Below are positions 19,681-27,848 of a stretch of 64,000 bases of DNA, in pieces (positions within the stretch are counted from its first letter, which is position 1; every line of letters begins with the position of its first letter). The stretch lies in assembly GCF_003008515.1 (NCBI RefSeq), contig NZ_CP027668.1, positions 3,637,001 to 3,701,000 on the forward strand, read 5' to 3'. This DNA comes from Phreatobacter cathodiphilus. GTDB lineage: Bacteria > Pseudomonadota > Alphaproteobacteria > Rhizobiales > Phreatobacteraceae. A program made the translations under genes and the position numbers. The notes under the pieces were generated by a model. The model was not told where the DNA came from and searched no databases. It was given only the letters and a program-made list of their open reading frames with translations.

Positions 19681-19773
19681 GCTTCGCCGCCGGGCCTCCG
19701 GGCCCTGCGGCTGTCCTTGCGGCGGGCAAGCGTAACAGCGCCCCGCCGCGGCGCTCGAACGAGCGGACAGGAG
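19681..19773. repeat. Copy A of a dispersed ~93-base intergenic repeat
   Basis: The stretch GCTTCGCCGCCGGGCC...GGCGGGCAAGCGTAAC...CCCGCCGCGGC is clearly related to 20983-21075, with about three quarters of positions matching over the whole length. Both copies follow a TGA-like GAGCTTCGCCGCC. It is non-coding and flanks the mbfA gene together with copy B. Confidence 0.6.
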
Positions 19774-19774
19774 G

Positions 19775-19810
19775 GGCCGCTCCGTCTCACGACGGGGCGG
19801 CCTTTCCGTT
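19775..19810 (+). terminator. Rho-independent terminator after the L,D-transpeptidase
   Basis: A 12-pair stem GGCCGCTCCGTC / GACGGGGCGGCC with loop TCAC is followed by TTTCCGTTT. It lies between the ends of two convergent genes and may serve both. Confidence 0.8.
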
Positions 19811-19816
19811 TCCGCC

Positions 19817-20809
19817 TCAGGCGCCGCCGATGAGGATGCCGGCCGCCAGCACCAGCGCGCCGCCCAGCACGATCTGGAAGGTCGCCCGGAGGAAGGGCGT
19901 CTCCATGTACCGGTTCTGGATCCAGACGATCGCCCAGAGCTCGATGAAGACCACGGCGAAGGCGATGGCCGTCGCGGTCCAGAAGTTCGGGATGAGATAG
20001 GGCAGCGCGTGACCGAGCCCGCCGACCGCCGTCATCACGCCCGAGGCGATGCCGCGCTTCCACGGCGACCCGCGCCCCGACACCTTGCCGTCGTCGTGGG
20101 CGGCCTCGGTGAAGCCCATGGAGATGCCAGCGCCGATCGAGGCCGAGAGCCCGACCAGGAAGGTCGTCCAGGGGTTCTGCGTGGCGAAGGCGGTGGCGAA
20201 GATCGGCGCCAGCGTCGACACCGAACCGTCCATCAGGCCGGCGAGGCCCGGCTGAACCCAGGTCAGCACGAACTGGCGGTGGGCGGCGGCATCCTCGCCG
20301 GCGCGGCCCTCCTCGGTCAGGTGGGTTTCGCCGAGAGCATTGGCCTCGCGCTGGTGGCCGGCTTCCGCCGCGGCGAGGTCGCCCAGGAGCTTGCGGGTAT
20401 CAGCATCGCCCGCCCGCGCCGCTGCCGCCAGATAGAAGGCGCTCGCCTGCCGCTCCATCTCGGCGGCCTCCTCCCGCACCCGGTCGAGCGACAGGTTTTC
20501 GACCAGCCAGACCGGGTTGCGCGCATAGTAGCCGGAGACGTGCTCGCGGCGGACCGGCACGATGAAGTCGCCGAACCGGCTGATGTAGAGGTCGATGAGC
20601 CTGCGGCGGTGCTCGTCCTCCGTCGCCGCCATGCCCTCGAACACCGCGGCGGAATGCGGGTATTGCGCGGCGAGCTTCGCCGCATAGGCGCGGTAGATCT
20701 GCCCGTCCTCCTCCTCCGAGGAGATGGCGAGCGCCAGAATCTCCTGTTCGCTGAGATCGTCGAAGCGGCGCCTGGAGCCGAAACCGGGAATGGAGAAGCG
20801 GCTGAGCAT
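19817..20809 (-). CDS. mbfA: Membrane-bound ferritin / VIT-domain iron exporter MbfA
   Basis: A 330-aa fusion of an N-terminal ferritin-like (erythrin) di-iron domain (about 1-165) and a C-terminal vacuolar-iron-transporter domain (about 175-330) with several membrane helices. Di-iron ligands are visible in SSEEEDGQIY, EDEHRRR, EMERQ and AEAGHQRE. MbfA exports iron and protects rhizobia and agrobacteria from iron and peroxide stress. A palindrome matching the Irr box lies just upstream of ATG 20809, so the gene is probably repressed by Irr when iron is low. The architecture call is firm; export direction comes from the family. Confidence 0.93.
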   Translation of the reverse strand: MLSRFSIPGFGSRRRFDDLSEQEILALAISSEEEDGQIYRAYAAKLAAQYPHSAAVFEGMAATEDEHRRRLIDLYISRFGDFIVPVRREHVSGYYARNPVWLVENLSLDRVREEAAEMERQASAFYLAAAARAGDADTRKLLGDLAAAEAGHQREANALGETHLTEEGRAGEDAAAHRQFVLTWVQPGLAGLMDGSVSTLAPIFATAFATQNPWTTFLVGLSASIGAGISMGFTEAAHDDGKVSGRGSPWKRGIASGVMTAVGGLGHALPYLIPNFWTATAIAFAVVFIELWAIVWIQNRYMETPFLRATFQIVLGGALVLAAGILIGGA

Positions 20810-20822
20810 AACGGAACTCTGA

Positions 20823-20837
20823 TTAGAATTATTCTAG
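20823..20837. promoter_or_regulatory. Irr box / iron control element upstream of mbfA
   Basis: TTAGAATTATTCTAG is an inverted repeat (TTAGAA - TTA - TTCTAG) of the Irr-box type (TTAGAA-N3-TTCTAA). It ends 14 bases before the mbfA ATG, a position suited to repression. Irr control of mbfA is established in Bradyrhizobium and Agrobacterium. Confidence 0.8.
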
Positions 20838-21139
20838 ACAAGAGATAGGCGCGTCGAGCAGGGGATTCAAGCGTCGGCAGGACCACCGCCACACCAGTCC
20901 GTGCGCCCTATCCATTCGCAACGAGCAGTTCATCTACCCCTGCGTCCGCGTTGGGGTGCGCCCGATGTCGGCAGTTATCTGAGCTTCGCCGCCGCGCCCT
21001 CGCGCTCGGCGCCTCTCCCTTTGGCGGGAAAGCGCAATCGCGCACCGCCGCGGCATTGACACGAGCGACAAAGAGGAACGGAGATTGACACAACCCAAGG
21101 TAATCAATTGAATGCCAAAACTTATTGAATGAGAAACAA
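20838..21139. other. Non-coding gap between mbfA and the AT-rich island
   Basis: This gap holds the mbfA leader, the repeat copy at 20983-21075, and the boundary where composition drops toward about 50% G+C near 21070. Two TTGACA hexamers occur at 21056 and 21085; the second has TTGAAT 17 bases downstream and is a reasonable promoter for the two-gene island. No ORF of note was seen. Confidence 0.5.
20983..21075. repeat. Copy B of the dispersed ~93-base intergenic repeat
   Basis: Related to 19681-19773: GCTTCGCCGCCGCGCCC...GGCGGGAAAGCGCAAT...ACCGCCGCGGC. Its right end coincides with the left edge of the AT-richer two-gene island, which makes it a possible insertion boundary. Confidence 0.6.
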
Positions 21140-21772
21140 ATGGCACCGCTCCCTTATCTAACGTCCCCCGGGAACATCGACAAAGCGCTAACCGGCATCA
21201 AGCAGGCGGCTGTACCCGATCGAGTTAGCCAGGATTTTGTGAAAACAATTCTCAAAATTCCAGGTGGATCCGGCGATCAAATGACGTCGTTTCTTAAAAA
21301 GCTCGGCTTTGCAAATCTTGATGGCTCCCCAAACGATCTTTATAAGCGCTTCCGCAATCCGACATCATCGGGAACTGCAATCGCAGGAGCTATACGGCAG
21401 GCTTATGCGCCACTGTATGTTCGCAACGAATATATGCATGAATTGAGCGATAAGGATCTACTTGGCCTCGTCGTTGAAGAAACAGGCCAACCTCATGATT
21501 CCTCACCTGTTAAGTTGATTGTAAGCACAATTAAGCACCTAAAGAGCTTCGCAGATTTTTCGCCGGCACCTGCTTCAGAAATAGTTCCAGCCGCGGATAC
21601 TTCGGATCGCCCAAAGAATGATTCAGCAAGCCCCGTTCGCGGGAAAGAAAACATCGGTCTGAATCTCGGTTACACAATTAACTTGAATCTGCCTGCAACA
21701 AGCGATTCAGCTGTGTTTGACGCGATATTCAGAAGCCTTCGCGAGCATTTACTTAGGAGCGACGATGCCTAA
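21140..21772 (+). CDS. DUF5343-like protein, first gene of a putative HEPN module
   Basis: A 210-aa protein. Residues about 4-140 match the DUF5343 pattern from memory: LPYLTSPGNIDKALTGIK, FLKKLGFANLDGSPNDLYKRF, AIAGAIRQAYAPLYV. A disordered Ser/Pro/Asp linker (about 145-175) leads to a compact tail LGYTINLNLPATSDSAVFDA, then IFRSLREHLL, a beta-then-helix unit that may bind a partner. TTG 21125 would add five residues, but ATG 21140 is preferred. It overlaps the HEPN gene by 8 bases. Base composition is about half G+C against about 70% around it, suggesting transfer. Function is unknown; an antitoxin or sensor role is inferred from pairing only. Confidence 0.82.
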   Translation: MAPLPYLTSPGNIDKALTGIKQAAVPDRVSQDFVKTILKIPGGSGDQMTSFLKKLGFANLDGSPNDLYKRFRNPTSSGTAIAGAIRQAYAPLYVRNEYMHELSDKDLLGLVVEETGQPHDSSPVKLIVSTIKHLKSFADFSPAPASEIVPAADTSDRPKNDSASPVRGKENIGLNLGYTINLNLPATSDSAVFDAIFRSLREHLLRSDDA

Positions 21773-22358
21773 TAGGCCAGATGGACTTATTCGCGCATTT
21801 GGAATGTCAGGAATTCAAATATCGGCTGGATTGTCACGAGTTGAAAAGAGCTTCGGAATATTGCTCGGCCACGATGCCTCCGTACAAGCCGGTCGTAAAA
21901 TTGCAGACTACGATCAATTCGAAGCCACGTTGCGCGATGAAGCTGCACGAATGTCTGAAATTTACGAAGTGTTTTACTGTTTGGAGAATTCGATACGAAA
22001 ACTTGTCGAAGATATCCTGATCGAAGCTGAGGGTGCAGATTGGTGGAACAGCAAGCGTGTGGATGAAGAGCGGATAAGAAAAGTTGCTGCATCACGGCAC
22101 AGGAAAGAGGTCGACAGCGGCATCACTCCAAGATCAGACAACCTGCTATTCTATACAACCTTTGGCGAATTGTCCCAAATAATTACAGATAATTGGGATC
22201 TATTTGAGACCGTATTTAGGTCGAAAACAGCCGTCAGCAATGTATCTAACCAGCTAAATTTGCTTAGGGGGCCCATCGCTCATTGCACACCCACTGACAA
22301 CCTCGAACAGGAGCGCCTCAATCTAGCTGTGAAAACCTGGTTCAAAATCATGTCTTGA
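21765..22358 (+). CDS. HEPN (Swt1-like) domain protein, putative RNase toxin/defence effector
   Basis: A 197-aa, largely helical protein with a C-terminal HEPN-type motif RGPIAH (Arg168-x4-His173), the Rx4-6H signature of HEPN ribonucleases. The preceding FGELSQIITDNWDLFETVF and NQLNLLRGPIAHC fit the Swt1-type HEPN group. ATG 21765 has AGGAG six bases upstream and lies inside the end of the DUF5343-like gene, so the two are translationally coupled. HEPN proteins serve in toxin-antitoxin, abortive infection and restriction systems. No nucleotidyltransferase partner is present. The motif is seen; RNase activity and a defence role are inferred. Confidence 0.8.
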   Translation: MPNRPDGLIRAFGMSGIQISAGLSRVEKSFGILLGHDASVQAGRKIADYDQFEATLRDEAARMSEIYEVFYCLENSIRKLVEDILIEAEGADWWNSKRVDEERIRKVAASRHRKEVDSGITPRSDNLLFYTTFGELSQIITDNWDLFETVFRSKTAVSNVSNQLNLLRGPIAHCTPTDNLEQERLNLAVKTWFKIMS

Positions 22359-22477
22359 CGATCGCGCTGCCTGCCCGGGCGCCCCCCGCATCCCTCCCCT
22401 TCGCTTTCTCCGCCTTGCTCCCTGTCTCCCTCTTGGTATGGTCGTTCTTCACCACGGCCCTTCCGGAGATTTTTTCC

Positions 22478-23854
22478 ATGTCCAAGACGAGCGCGCTGCG
22501 TGTGGTCGGCGACGACGCCAGCACCACCGCCATTCCGAACGACCTCCAGGCCTTCTGGATGCCGTTCACGGCCAACCGCTCGTTCAAGGCGCGCCCGCGC
22601 ATGGTCGCCCGCGCCAAGGGCCTCTACTACTACACGCCCGAGGGCAAGCAGGTGATCGACGCCACGGCGGGCCTGTGGTGCTCCAGCGCCGGCCATTCGC
22701 GCGAGCCGATCGTCGAGGCGATCCAGAAGCAGGCGGCCGAGCTCGACTTCGCTCCGACCTTCCAGTTCGGCCACCCCAAGGCCTTCGAGCTGGCGAGCCG
22801 CATCGCGGCGCTGGCCCCGAACGACCTCGACCACGTCTTCTTCTGCAATTCCGGCTCGGAAGCCGCCGACACCGCGCTGAAGATGGCGATCGCCTACTGG
22901 CACGCCCGCGGCAAGGCTTCCAAGACCCGCCTCATCGGCCGCGAGCGCGGCTATCACGGCGTCGGCTTCGGCGGCATTACGGTCGGCGGCATCGTCGCCA
23001 ACCGCCGCGTCTACGGCTCCATGCTGGCCGGCGCCGACCACCTGCCGCACACCTACAACCGCGAGAAGCAGGCCTTCTCCAAGGGCGAGCCGGAGTGGGG
23101 CGCCCATCTCGCCGACGAGCTGGAGCGCATCGTCGCCCTGCACGACGCCTCCACCATCGCCGCCGTCATGGTCGAGCCGATGGCCGGCTCCACCGGCGTG
23201 CTGCCGCCGCCGCAGGGTTACCTGAAGCGCCTGCGCGAGCTCTGCGACAAGCACGACATCCTGCTCATCTTCGACGAGGTCATCACCGGCTTCGGCCGCC
23301 TCGGCGCGCCCTTCGCCTCCGAGCGCTACGGCGTCACCCCCGATCTCATGACCTTCGCCAAGGGCGTCACCAACGCCGCCGCGCCGATGGGCGGCGTCGT
23401 CGCCCGCAAGCACGTCTACGACGCCTTCATGACCGGGCCGGAGCATGTGGTGGAGCTCTTCCACGGCTACACCTATTCGGCCCATCCGATCGCCTGCGCC
23501 GCCGGCCTCGCCACCCTCGACCTCTACCGCGACGAGGGCCTGTTCGAGCGCTCCAAGGCGCTGGAGCCGGTCTGGGCCGACGCCATCTTCTCCAAGCTCA
23601 AGGGCAAGCCGGGCGTCCTCGACATCCGTCAGGTCGGCCTCACCGCCGCCGTCGATTTCGAGGGCTGGAAGGACGCGCCGGGCAAGCGCGCCTTCGTCGC
23701 CATGGACAAGGCCTTCCACGACGAGGGCATGATGGTCCGCACCTCCGGCGACTGTCTGGTGGTGACCCCGCCCTTCATCGTCACCGAGGACGACATCGCG
23801 CAGATCGCCGACAAGCTGTCGAACGTCATCGACGCGACGGTCAATCCGTCCTGA
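22478..23854 (+). CDS. Omega-amino acid (beta-alanine):pyruvate aminotransferase
   Basis: A 458-aa class III PLP aminotransferase. HWMP-like FWMPFTANRSFKARPR, LWCSSAGHSREPIVEAI, FQFGHPKAFELASRIA, FCNSGSEAADTALKMA, LIFDEVITGFGRLG and the PLP-lysine motif FAKGVTNAAAPMG closely follow the beta-alanine:pyruvate aminotransferases of pseudomonads. It would convert beta-alanine or related amines to semialdehydes. ATG 22478 has GGAG upstream; the frame remains open to 22355 but that stretch has no protein character. It is monocistronic, ended by a strong terminator. Confidence 0.93.
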   Translation: MSKTSALRVVGDDASTTAIPNDLQAFWMPFTANRSFKARPRMVARAKGLYYYTPEGKQVIDATAGLWCSSAGHSREPIVEAIQKQAAELDFAPTFQFGHPKAFELASRIAALAPNDLDHVFFCNSGSEAADTALKMAIAYWHARGKASKTRLIGRERGYHGVGFGGITVGGIVANRRVYGSMLAGADHLPHTYNREKQAFSKGEPEWGAHLADELERIVALHDASTIAAVMVEPMAGSTGVLPPPQGYLKRLRELCDKHDILLIFDEVITGFGRLGAPFASERYGVTPDLMTFAKGVTNAAAPMGGVVARKHVYDAFMTGPEHVVELFHGYTYSAHPIACAAGLATLDLYRDEGLFERSKALEPVWADAIFSKLKGKPGVLDIRQVGLTAAVDFEGWKDAPGKRAFVAMDKAFHDEGMMVRTSGDCLVVTPPFIVTEDDIAQIADKLSNVIDATVNPS

Positions 23855-23877
23855 GGCGGGTGCCGGACTGACTGACG

Positions 23878-23906
23878 AAAGGCCCGGCCCCGCGCCGGGC
23901 CTTTTG
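23878..23906 (+). terminator. Rho-independent terminator after the aminotransferase
   Basis: AAGGCCCGGC pairs with GCCGGGCCTT around a five-base loop and is followed by TTTT. It stands between this gene and the convergent dehydrogenase. Confidence 0.88.
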
Positions 23907-23946
23907 CGTTGGGGGGTTTGAGTGTGGCGGTAGCGCCAGTTGCCCC

Positions 23947-24981
23947 TCACCCGAAGGCGATCTGCACCTTCATCGCCTTCGAACGGTCGGAGGCGAGGTG
24001 GAAGGCCTCCACCGCCCGCTCCATCGGCAGCGTCGCGGTGAGCAGCGGGCGCACGTCGATGCGCCGCTCGCCGATCATCGCCACGGCGGTGGCGAACTCG
24101 TGGTGGAAGCGGAACGTGCCGCGCAGCTCCAGCTCCTTGGCCACCAGCACCGAGATGGGCAGGGTGAAGTCGCCGCCCGTGCCGACCTGGACGATGACGG
24201 CGCCCGGCTTCAGGGCGGCGAGCGCCCCGGTGAGCGCCTTCATGTTGCCGGAGGCCTCGAACAGCACGTCGAAGCTGCCCTTGTCCGCCTCGTAGGGTCT
24301 GAGCGCTTCGGGATCGGCGGCCGTGTTCAGCGTCGTCGCGACGCCCATGCCCTTCACCACCGCCAGCGTCGCCTCGGCGACGTCGGTGGCGACCACCTCG
24401 GCCGCGCCCGCCGCTCGCGCGGCGAGAATGCAGAGCGCCCCGATCGGCCCGCAGCCGGTGACGAGAACGCGCTTGCCGAGCAGCGGCCCCGCCCGCCGCG
24501 CGGCGTGGAGGCAGACCGCCAGCGGCTCGCAGAAGGCGGCCTCCCCCAGGCTCACCCCCTCCGCCACCCTGTGCGCCTGGACGGCGTCGCAGACCAGCAC
24601 CTCGCGGAACGCTCCCTGGATGTGCGGAAAGGGCATGGCCGAGCCGTAGAAGCGCATGTTCAGGCAGTGGTTGGCCATGCCCTCCAGACAGTAGCGGCAA
24701 TGGCCGCAGGGCCGCGACGGGCTCACGGCGACACGATCGCCCGGCTTCACCGAGGCGACCTCCGCCCCGACCCGCTCCACGGTGCCGGCGATCTCGTGGC
24801 CGAGGATCATCGGCTCCTTGAGGCGCACCGCGCCGAACCCTCCGTTGTGGAAATAGTGCAGGTCGGAGCCGCAGATGCCGCCCGCCCCGATCCTGACCGC
24901 GACCTCGCCCGGCCGGAGGGGGGCGACCTCGCGCTCCTCGAGCCTCAGGTCGTGGGGGGCATGGATGACGAGCGCCTTCAT
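23947..24981 (-). CDS. L-idonate 5-dehydrogenase-like zinc alcohol dehydrogenase
   Basis: A 344-aa medium-chain dehydrogenase that would oxidise a sugar acid or polyol with NAD(P). The catalytic zinc site is GGICGSDLHYF plus LGHE; the structural zinc site is PCGHCRYC...HC (C-x2-C-x2-C-x7-C). The nucleotide fold has GCGPIGALC. GGICGSDLHYFHNGGFGA and the overall pattern are those of IdnD. The frame runs to 25038, but ATG 24981 (MKALVIHAPHDL) follows GGAGG at six bases. No other idonate genes are nearby, so the exact substrate is uncertain. Divergent from frmA. Confidence 0.85.
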   Translation of the reverse strand: MKALVIHAPHDLRLEEREVAPLRPGEVAVRIGAGGICGSDLHYFHNGGFGAVRLKEPMILGHEIAGTVERVGAEVASVKPGDRVAVSPSRPCGHCRYCLEGMANHCLNMRFYGSAMPFPHIQGAFREVLVCDAVQAHRVAEGVSLGEAAFCEPLAVCLHAARRAGPLLGKRVLVTGCGPIGALCILAARAAGAAEVVATDVAEATLAVVKGMGVATTLNTAADPEALRPYEADKGSFDVLFEASGNMKALTGALAALKPGAVIVQVGTGGDFTLPISVLVAKELELRGTFRFHHEFATAVAMIGERRIDVRPLLTATLPMERAVEAFHLASDRSKAMKVQIAFG

Positions 24982-25189
24982 TGGGATCCTCCGGGGCCTG
25001 CTCTTCGGCCGCTCCGGCGGGGCGGCGGCGGGCTTCACGGCAGGAGCCTATCAGGGCCGCGGGCAGGCGGAAGGCCCCCCGAGAGCAAAGGCGGTGGCGC
25101 CGGCCCACCGTTGCGGCGGCAGGCCCCGCATGGTCTGATCCGCCCGAATCGTCGCCTCCAGCGGCCCCAAGACCCTCGAAGGATCAGCC

Positions 25190-26320
25190 ATGAAGACACG
25201 CGCCGCCGTCGCCTGGGAGGCCGGCAAGCCGCTCACCATCGAAACCATCGACATCGACGGGCCGAAGCCCGGCGAGGTCCTCGTGGAGATCATGGCGACC
25301 GGCGTCTGCCACACCGACGCCTACACGCTCTCCGGGCTCGATTCCGAGGGCAAGTTCCCGGCGATCCTCGGCCACGAGGGCGCCGGCATCGTGCGCGAGG
25401 TCGGCGCCGGCGTCACCTCGGTGAAGGTCGGCGACCATGTCATCCCGCTCTACACGCCGGAATGCCGCGCCTGCAAAACCTGCCTGTCGCAGCGCTCCAA
25501 CCTCTGCACCGCCATCCGCGGCACGCAGGGGCAGGGTCTCATGCCCGACCAGACGACGCGCTTCTCCTGCGAGCCGGTGGGCGGCCGCGGGCGGAACGAG
25601 GTGTTCCACTACATGGGCTGCTCGACCTTCTCGAACTTCACGGTGCTGCCGGAGATCGCCGTGGCCAAGGTCCGCGAGGACGCCCCCTTCGACAAGATCT
25701 GCTACATCGGCTGCGGCGTCACCACCGGCATCGGCGCGGTGATCTACACCGCCAAGGTGTGGCCCGGCGCCAACGTCGTCGTCTTCGGTCTCGGGGGCAT
25801 CGGCCTCAACGTCATCCAGGGCGCCCGCATGGTCGGCGCCGACAAGATCATCGGCGTCGATCTCAACCCCGCCAAGGTCGAGATGGCGAAGAAGTTCGGC
25901 ATGACCCATTTCGTCAATCCCGACGAGGTCGGCCGCGACAAGGTCGTGCAGGCCATCGTCGACCTGACCGGTGGCGGCGCCGACTTCTCCTTCGAGTGCA
26001 TCGGCAACGTCCACACCATGCGCCAGGCGCTGGAATGCTGCCACCGCGGCTGGGGCGAGAGCATCATCATCGGCGTCGCGCCCTCGGGGACGGAAATCTC
26101 CACCCGCCCGTTCCAGCTCGTCACCGGCCGCGTCTGGAAGGGCTCGGCCTTCGGCGGGGCGCGCGGCCGTACCGACGTGCCGAAGATCGTCGACTGGTAC
26201 ATGGAGGGGAAGATCGACATCGACAGCCTGATCACCCACACCATGCCCCTGGACGAGATCAACACCGCCTTCGACCTGATGCACGAGGGCAAGTCGATCC
26301 GCTCGGTGGTGGTCTACTGA
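25190..26320 (+). CDS. frmA: S-(hydroxymethyl)glutathione dehydrogenase / class III alcohol dehydrogenase
   Basis: Oxidises the glutathione-formaldehyde adduct, the main formaldehyde detoxification step. The 376-aa protein shows [22 protein letters not shown], the structural zinc cluster [31 protein letters not shown], and [13 protein letters not shown] for NAD binding; all are hallmarks of class III ADH. Sarcosine oxidase, encoded about 20 kb away in this window, releases formaldehyde, so this enzyme could handle its product. No S-formylglutathione hydrolase gene is adjacent. Confidence 0.96.
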   Translation: MKTRAAVAWEAGKPLTIETIDIDGPKPGEVLVEIMATGVCHTDAYTLSGLDSEGKFPAILGHEGAGIVREVGAGVTSVKVGDHVIPLYTPECRACKTCLSQRSNLCTAIRGTQGQGLMPDQTTRFSCEPVGGRGRNEVFHYMGCSTFSNFTVLPEIAVAKVREDAPFDKICYIGCGVTTGIGAVIYTAKVWPGANVVVFGLGGIGLNVIQGARMVGADKIIGVDLNPAKVEMAKKFGMTHFVNPDEVGRDKVVQAIVDLTGGGADFSFECIGNVHTMRQALECCHRGWGESIIIGVAPSGTEISTRPFQLVTGRVWKGSAFGGARGRTDVPKIVDWYMEGKIDIDSLITHTMPLDEINTAFDLMHEGKSIRSVVVY

Positions 26321-26359
26321 GGAAACGGCGGCGCCGCCGATGCGCGGCGCCCACGCTCC

Positions 26360-26851
26360 CTAGCGCAGGGCAACCTTGGCCACCTTGCCCTCGTAGTCCT
26401 CCTTGGGGTCGGCGCCCATCATCAGCTTGATGCCGGCCCAGAGGGTGGTGGCGTTCTCCCAGATCTCCGCCTTCTGCGGATCGAAGCGCAGAAGGACGAG
26501 CTTCGGATCGTCCTTGCCCTCCTCGTACCAGGCGGCGACCCAGCGGTTCCACAGCCGGTCGATCACGGCGCGGTCGTTGTCGACCACGAAGGTGCCGTGG
26601 ACGCAGGCGAAGAGGTCGTGCGACTTCGACGTGAGGGTGATCGAGCCCTTTTTCGACTCGGCGCCCAGCGCCTCCACCATGTCCGTGTCCTTCGCCGTGA
26701 AGAACCAGACCGGGCCGTGGTCGCCCTCGCCGTCGAGCTGGGCGGTGAGCGGGCGCATATGGCCGTCCTCGGCGGAAAGGCCCGCCATGACGGTCATGTC
26801 CGAGCGCAGATGGGTCCAGAAGGACTGGGTCAGTTCGGCCGGTGTCGGCAT
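26360..26851 (-). CDS. Pyridoxamine 5'-phosphate oxidase-like protein (general stress protein 26 type)
   Basis: A 163-aa split-barrel flavin-fold protein. VWFFTAKDTDMVEAL, KKGSITLTSKSHDLFACVHG, IDRLWNRWVAAWYEEGKDDPKLVLLRFDP and AEIWEN follow the Bacillus general-stress-protein-26 group found widely in Hyphomicrobiales. Such proteins bind FMN or F420-like cofactors, but the reaction is unknown. It is convergent with frmA, 39 bases from its stop. Confidence 0.85.
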   Translation of the reverse strand: MPTPAELTQSFWTHLRSDMTVMAGLSAEDGHMRPLTAQLDGEGDHGPVWFFTAKDTDMVEALGAESKKGSITLTSKSHDLFACVHGTFVVDNDRAVIDRLWNRWVAAWYEEGKDDPKLVLLRFDPQKAEIWENATTLWAGIKLMMGADPKEDYEGKVAKVALR

Positions 26852-27065
26852 GGCGTGCTCTCCGGGTGAGGGGTCGGTCTTCGCAACGCTCGCGGCTGGC
26901 CTAGCGTTCCCGCGCCCCGGTCATGACCGCCGTTGCCGCCCACGTCACAGCCCGCTCGCACCGCTGTCGAAACCCTGCAACAATCCGCCTTCAGCGTGGG
27001 TTCATGCGGACGGTGCTGCCCTGCCGGGGGGTGGGCACCATTTCCGAGACCGGCCGGAGCAGACA

Positions 27066-27788
27066 ATGGATGATCGTGACTATGTGAAGCTGAAGCCCGA
27101 GCTGATGGGATTCCGCTACGTGGGGACCGTGCCGCAGGAGGCGCGGCCTCTCCTCACCCGTGCCTATGAGGACCTGAAGCGCACCATGGGTGCGAAATGG
27201 GACGAGCAGATCGCCGCGCGGGAGATCTGCTGGATGAACGTCTGGCAGGAGGACGAGGAGGGCGACATGATGGAGCTCTCCGACAAGACGCTGGCGAAGG
27301 AATTGCACGCCTGGTGCGAGACCGCCGCGGGCCGGTTCGCCGAGCAGGGCGCCATCATGGACGGCTACGGTTTCGTGGTGAATCCGGTGGGGTCGAAGCC
27401 GCAGGTCTGGCACGTCGACTACACCACCGACGCCGCCGCCATCTGGATCCCGCTGACCCAGTTCACCGACCGCAACGCCACCCAGTTCATCACCTTGCCG
27501 GAGTCCACGCCGGACGAGGCGCTGGAGAAGGTCGCCTCGAATGTCGACGACGTCGATGTGGAGGCCCTCGCCCGCAGCGTCGACCATTTCCAGGTCCACC
27601 AGATCGTCGCCAAGCCCATGTCGGTGCTCTACATGGGCCGCGGCACCATCCACCGCGGCATTTCCAACAGCGGCGACGACAACCGCATCTCCTTCTACAT
27701 CTCGCTGCACTTCATCCGCGACTACTCGGTCTATCCCTATTACGCGGACGAGCGCTCCGAGCAGGCGGTGGTCAACTTCAACGACTGA
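27066..27788 (+). CDS. Putative Fe(II)/2-oxoglutarate-dependent oxygenase-like protein
   Basis: A 240-aa protein of unknown function. The facial-triad pattern of 2OG-Fe(II) oxygenases is visible: His116-x-Asp118 in VWHVDYTTDAA, a distal His196 in GTIHRGISNS, and Arg207 in NRISFYISL in the place that usually binds 2-oxoglutarate. No signal peptide is present. The frame is open far upstream (to 26403), but ATG 27066 with GGAG seven bases before it begins the protein-like part. The fold and cofactor are inferred from the motif spacing; the substrate is unknown. It is monocistronic. Confidence 0.75.
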   Translation: MDDRDYVKLKPELMGFRYVGTVPQEARPLLTRAYEDLKRTMGAKWDEQIAAREICWMNVWQEDEEGDMMELSDKTLAKELHAWCETAAGRFAEQGAIMDGYGFVVNPVGSKPQVWHVDYTTDAAAIWIPLTQFTDRNATQFITLPESTPDEALEKVASNVDDVDVEALARSVDHFQVHQIVAKPMSVLYMGRGTIHRGISNSGDDNRISFYISLHFIRDYSVYPYYADERSEQAVVNFND

Positions 27789-27797
27789 TCGCGCACG

Positions 27798-27827
27798 AAA
27801 AAGGCCGCTCCCCCGAGGGAGCGGCCT
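27798..27827. terminator. Bidirectional hairpin terminator
   Basis: A perfect 11-pair stem AGGCCGCTCCC / GGGAGCGGCCT with loop CCGA lies between two convergent genes. The minus strand continues into TTTTTCG, the plus strand into CTCTC, so it acts best for the minus-strand membrane-protein gene. Confidence 0.85.
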
Positions 27828-27848
27828 CTCTCGCCTCAGGCGCTGAGC

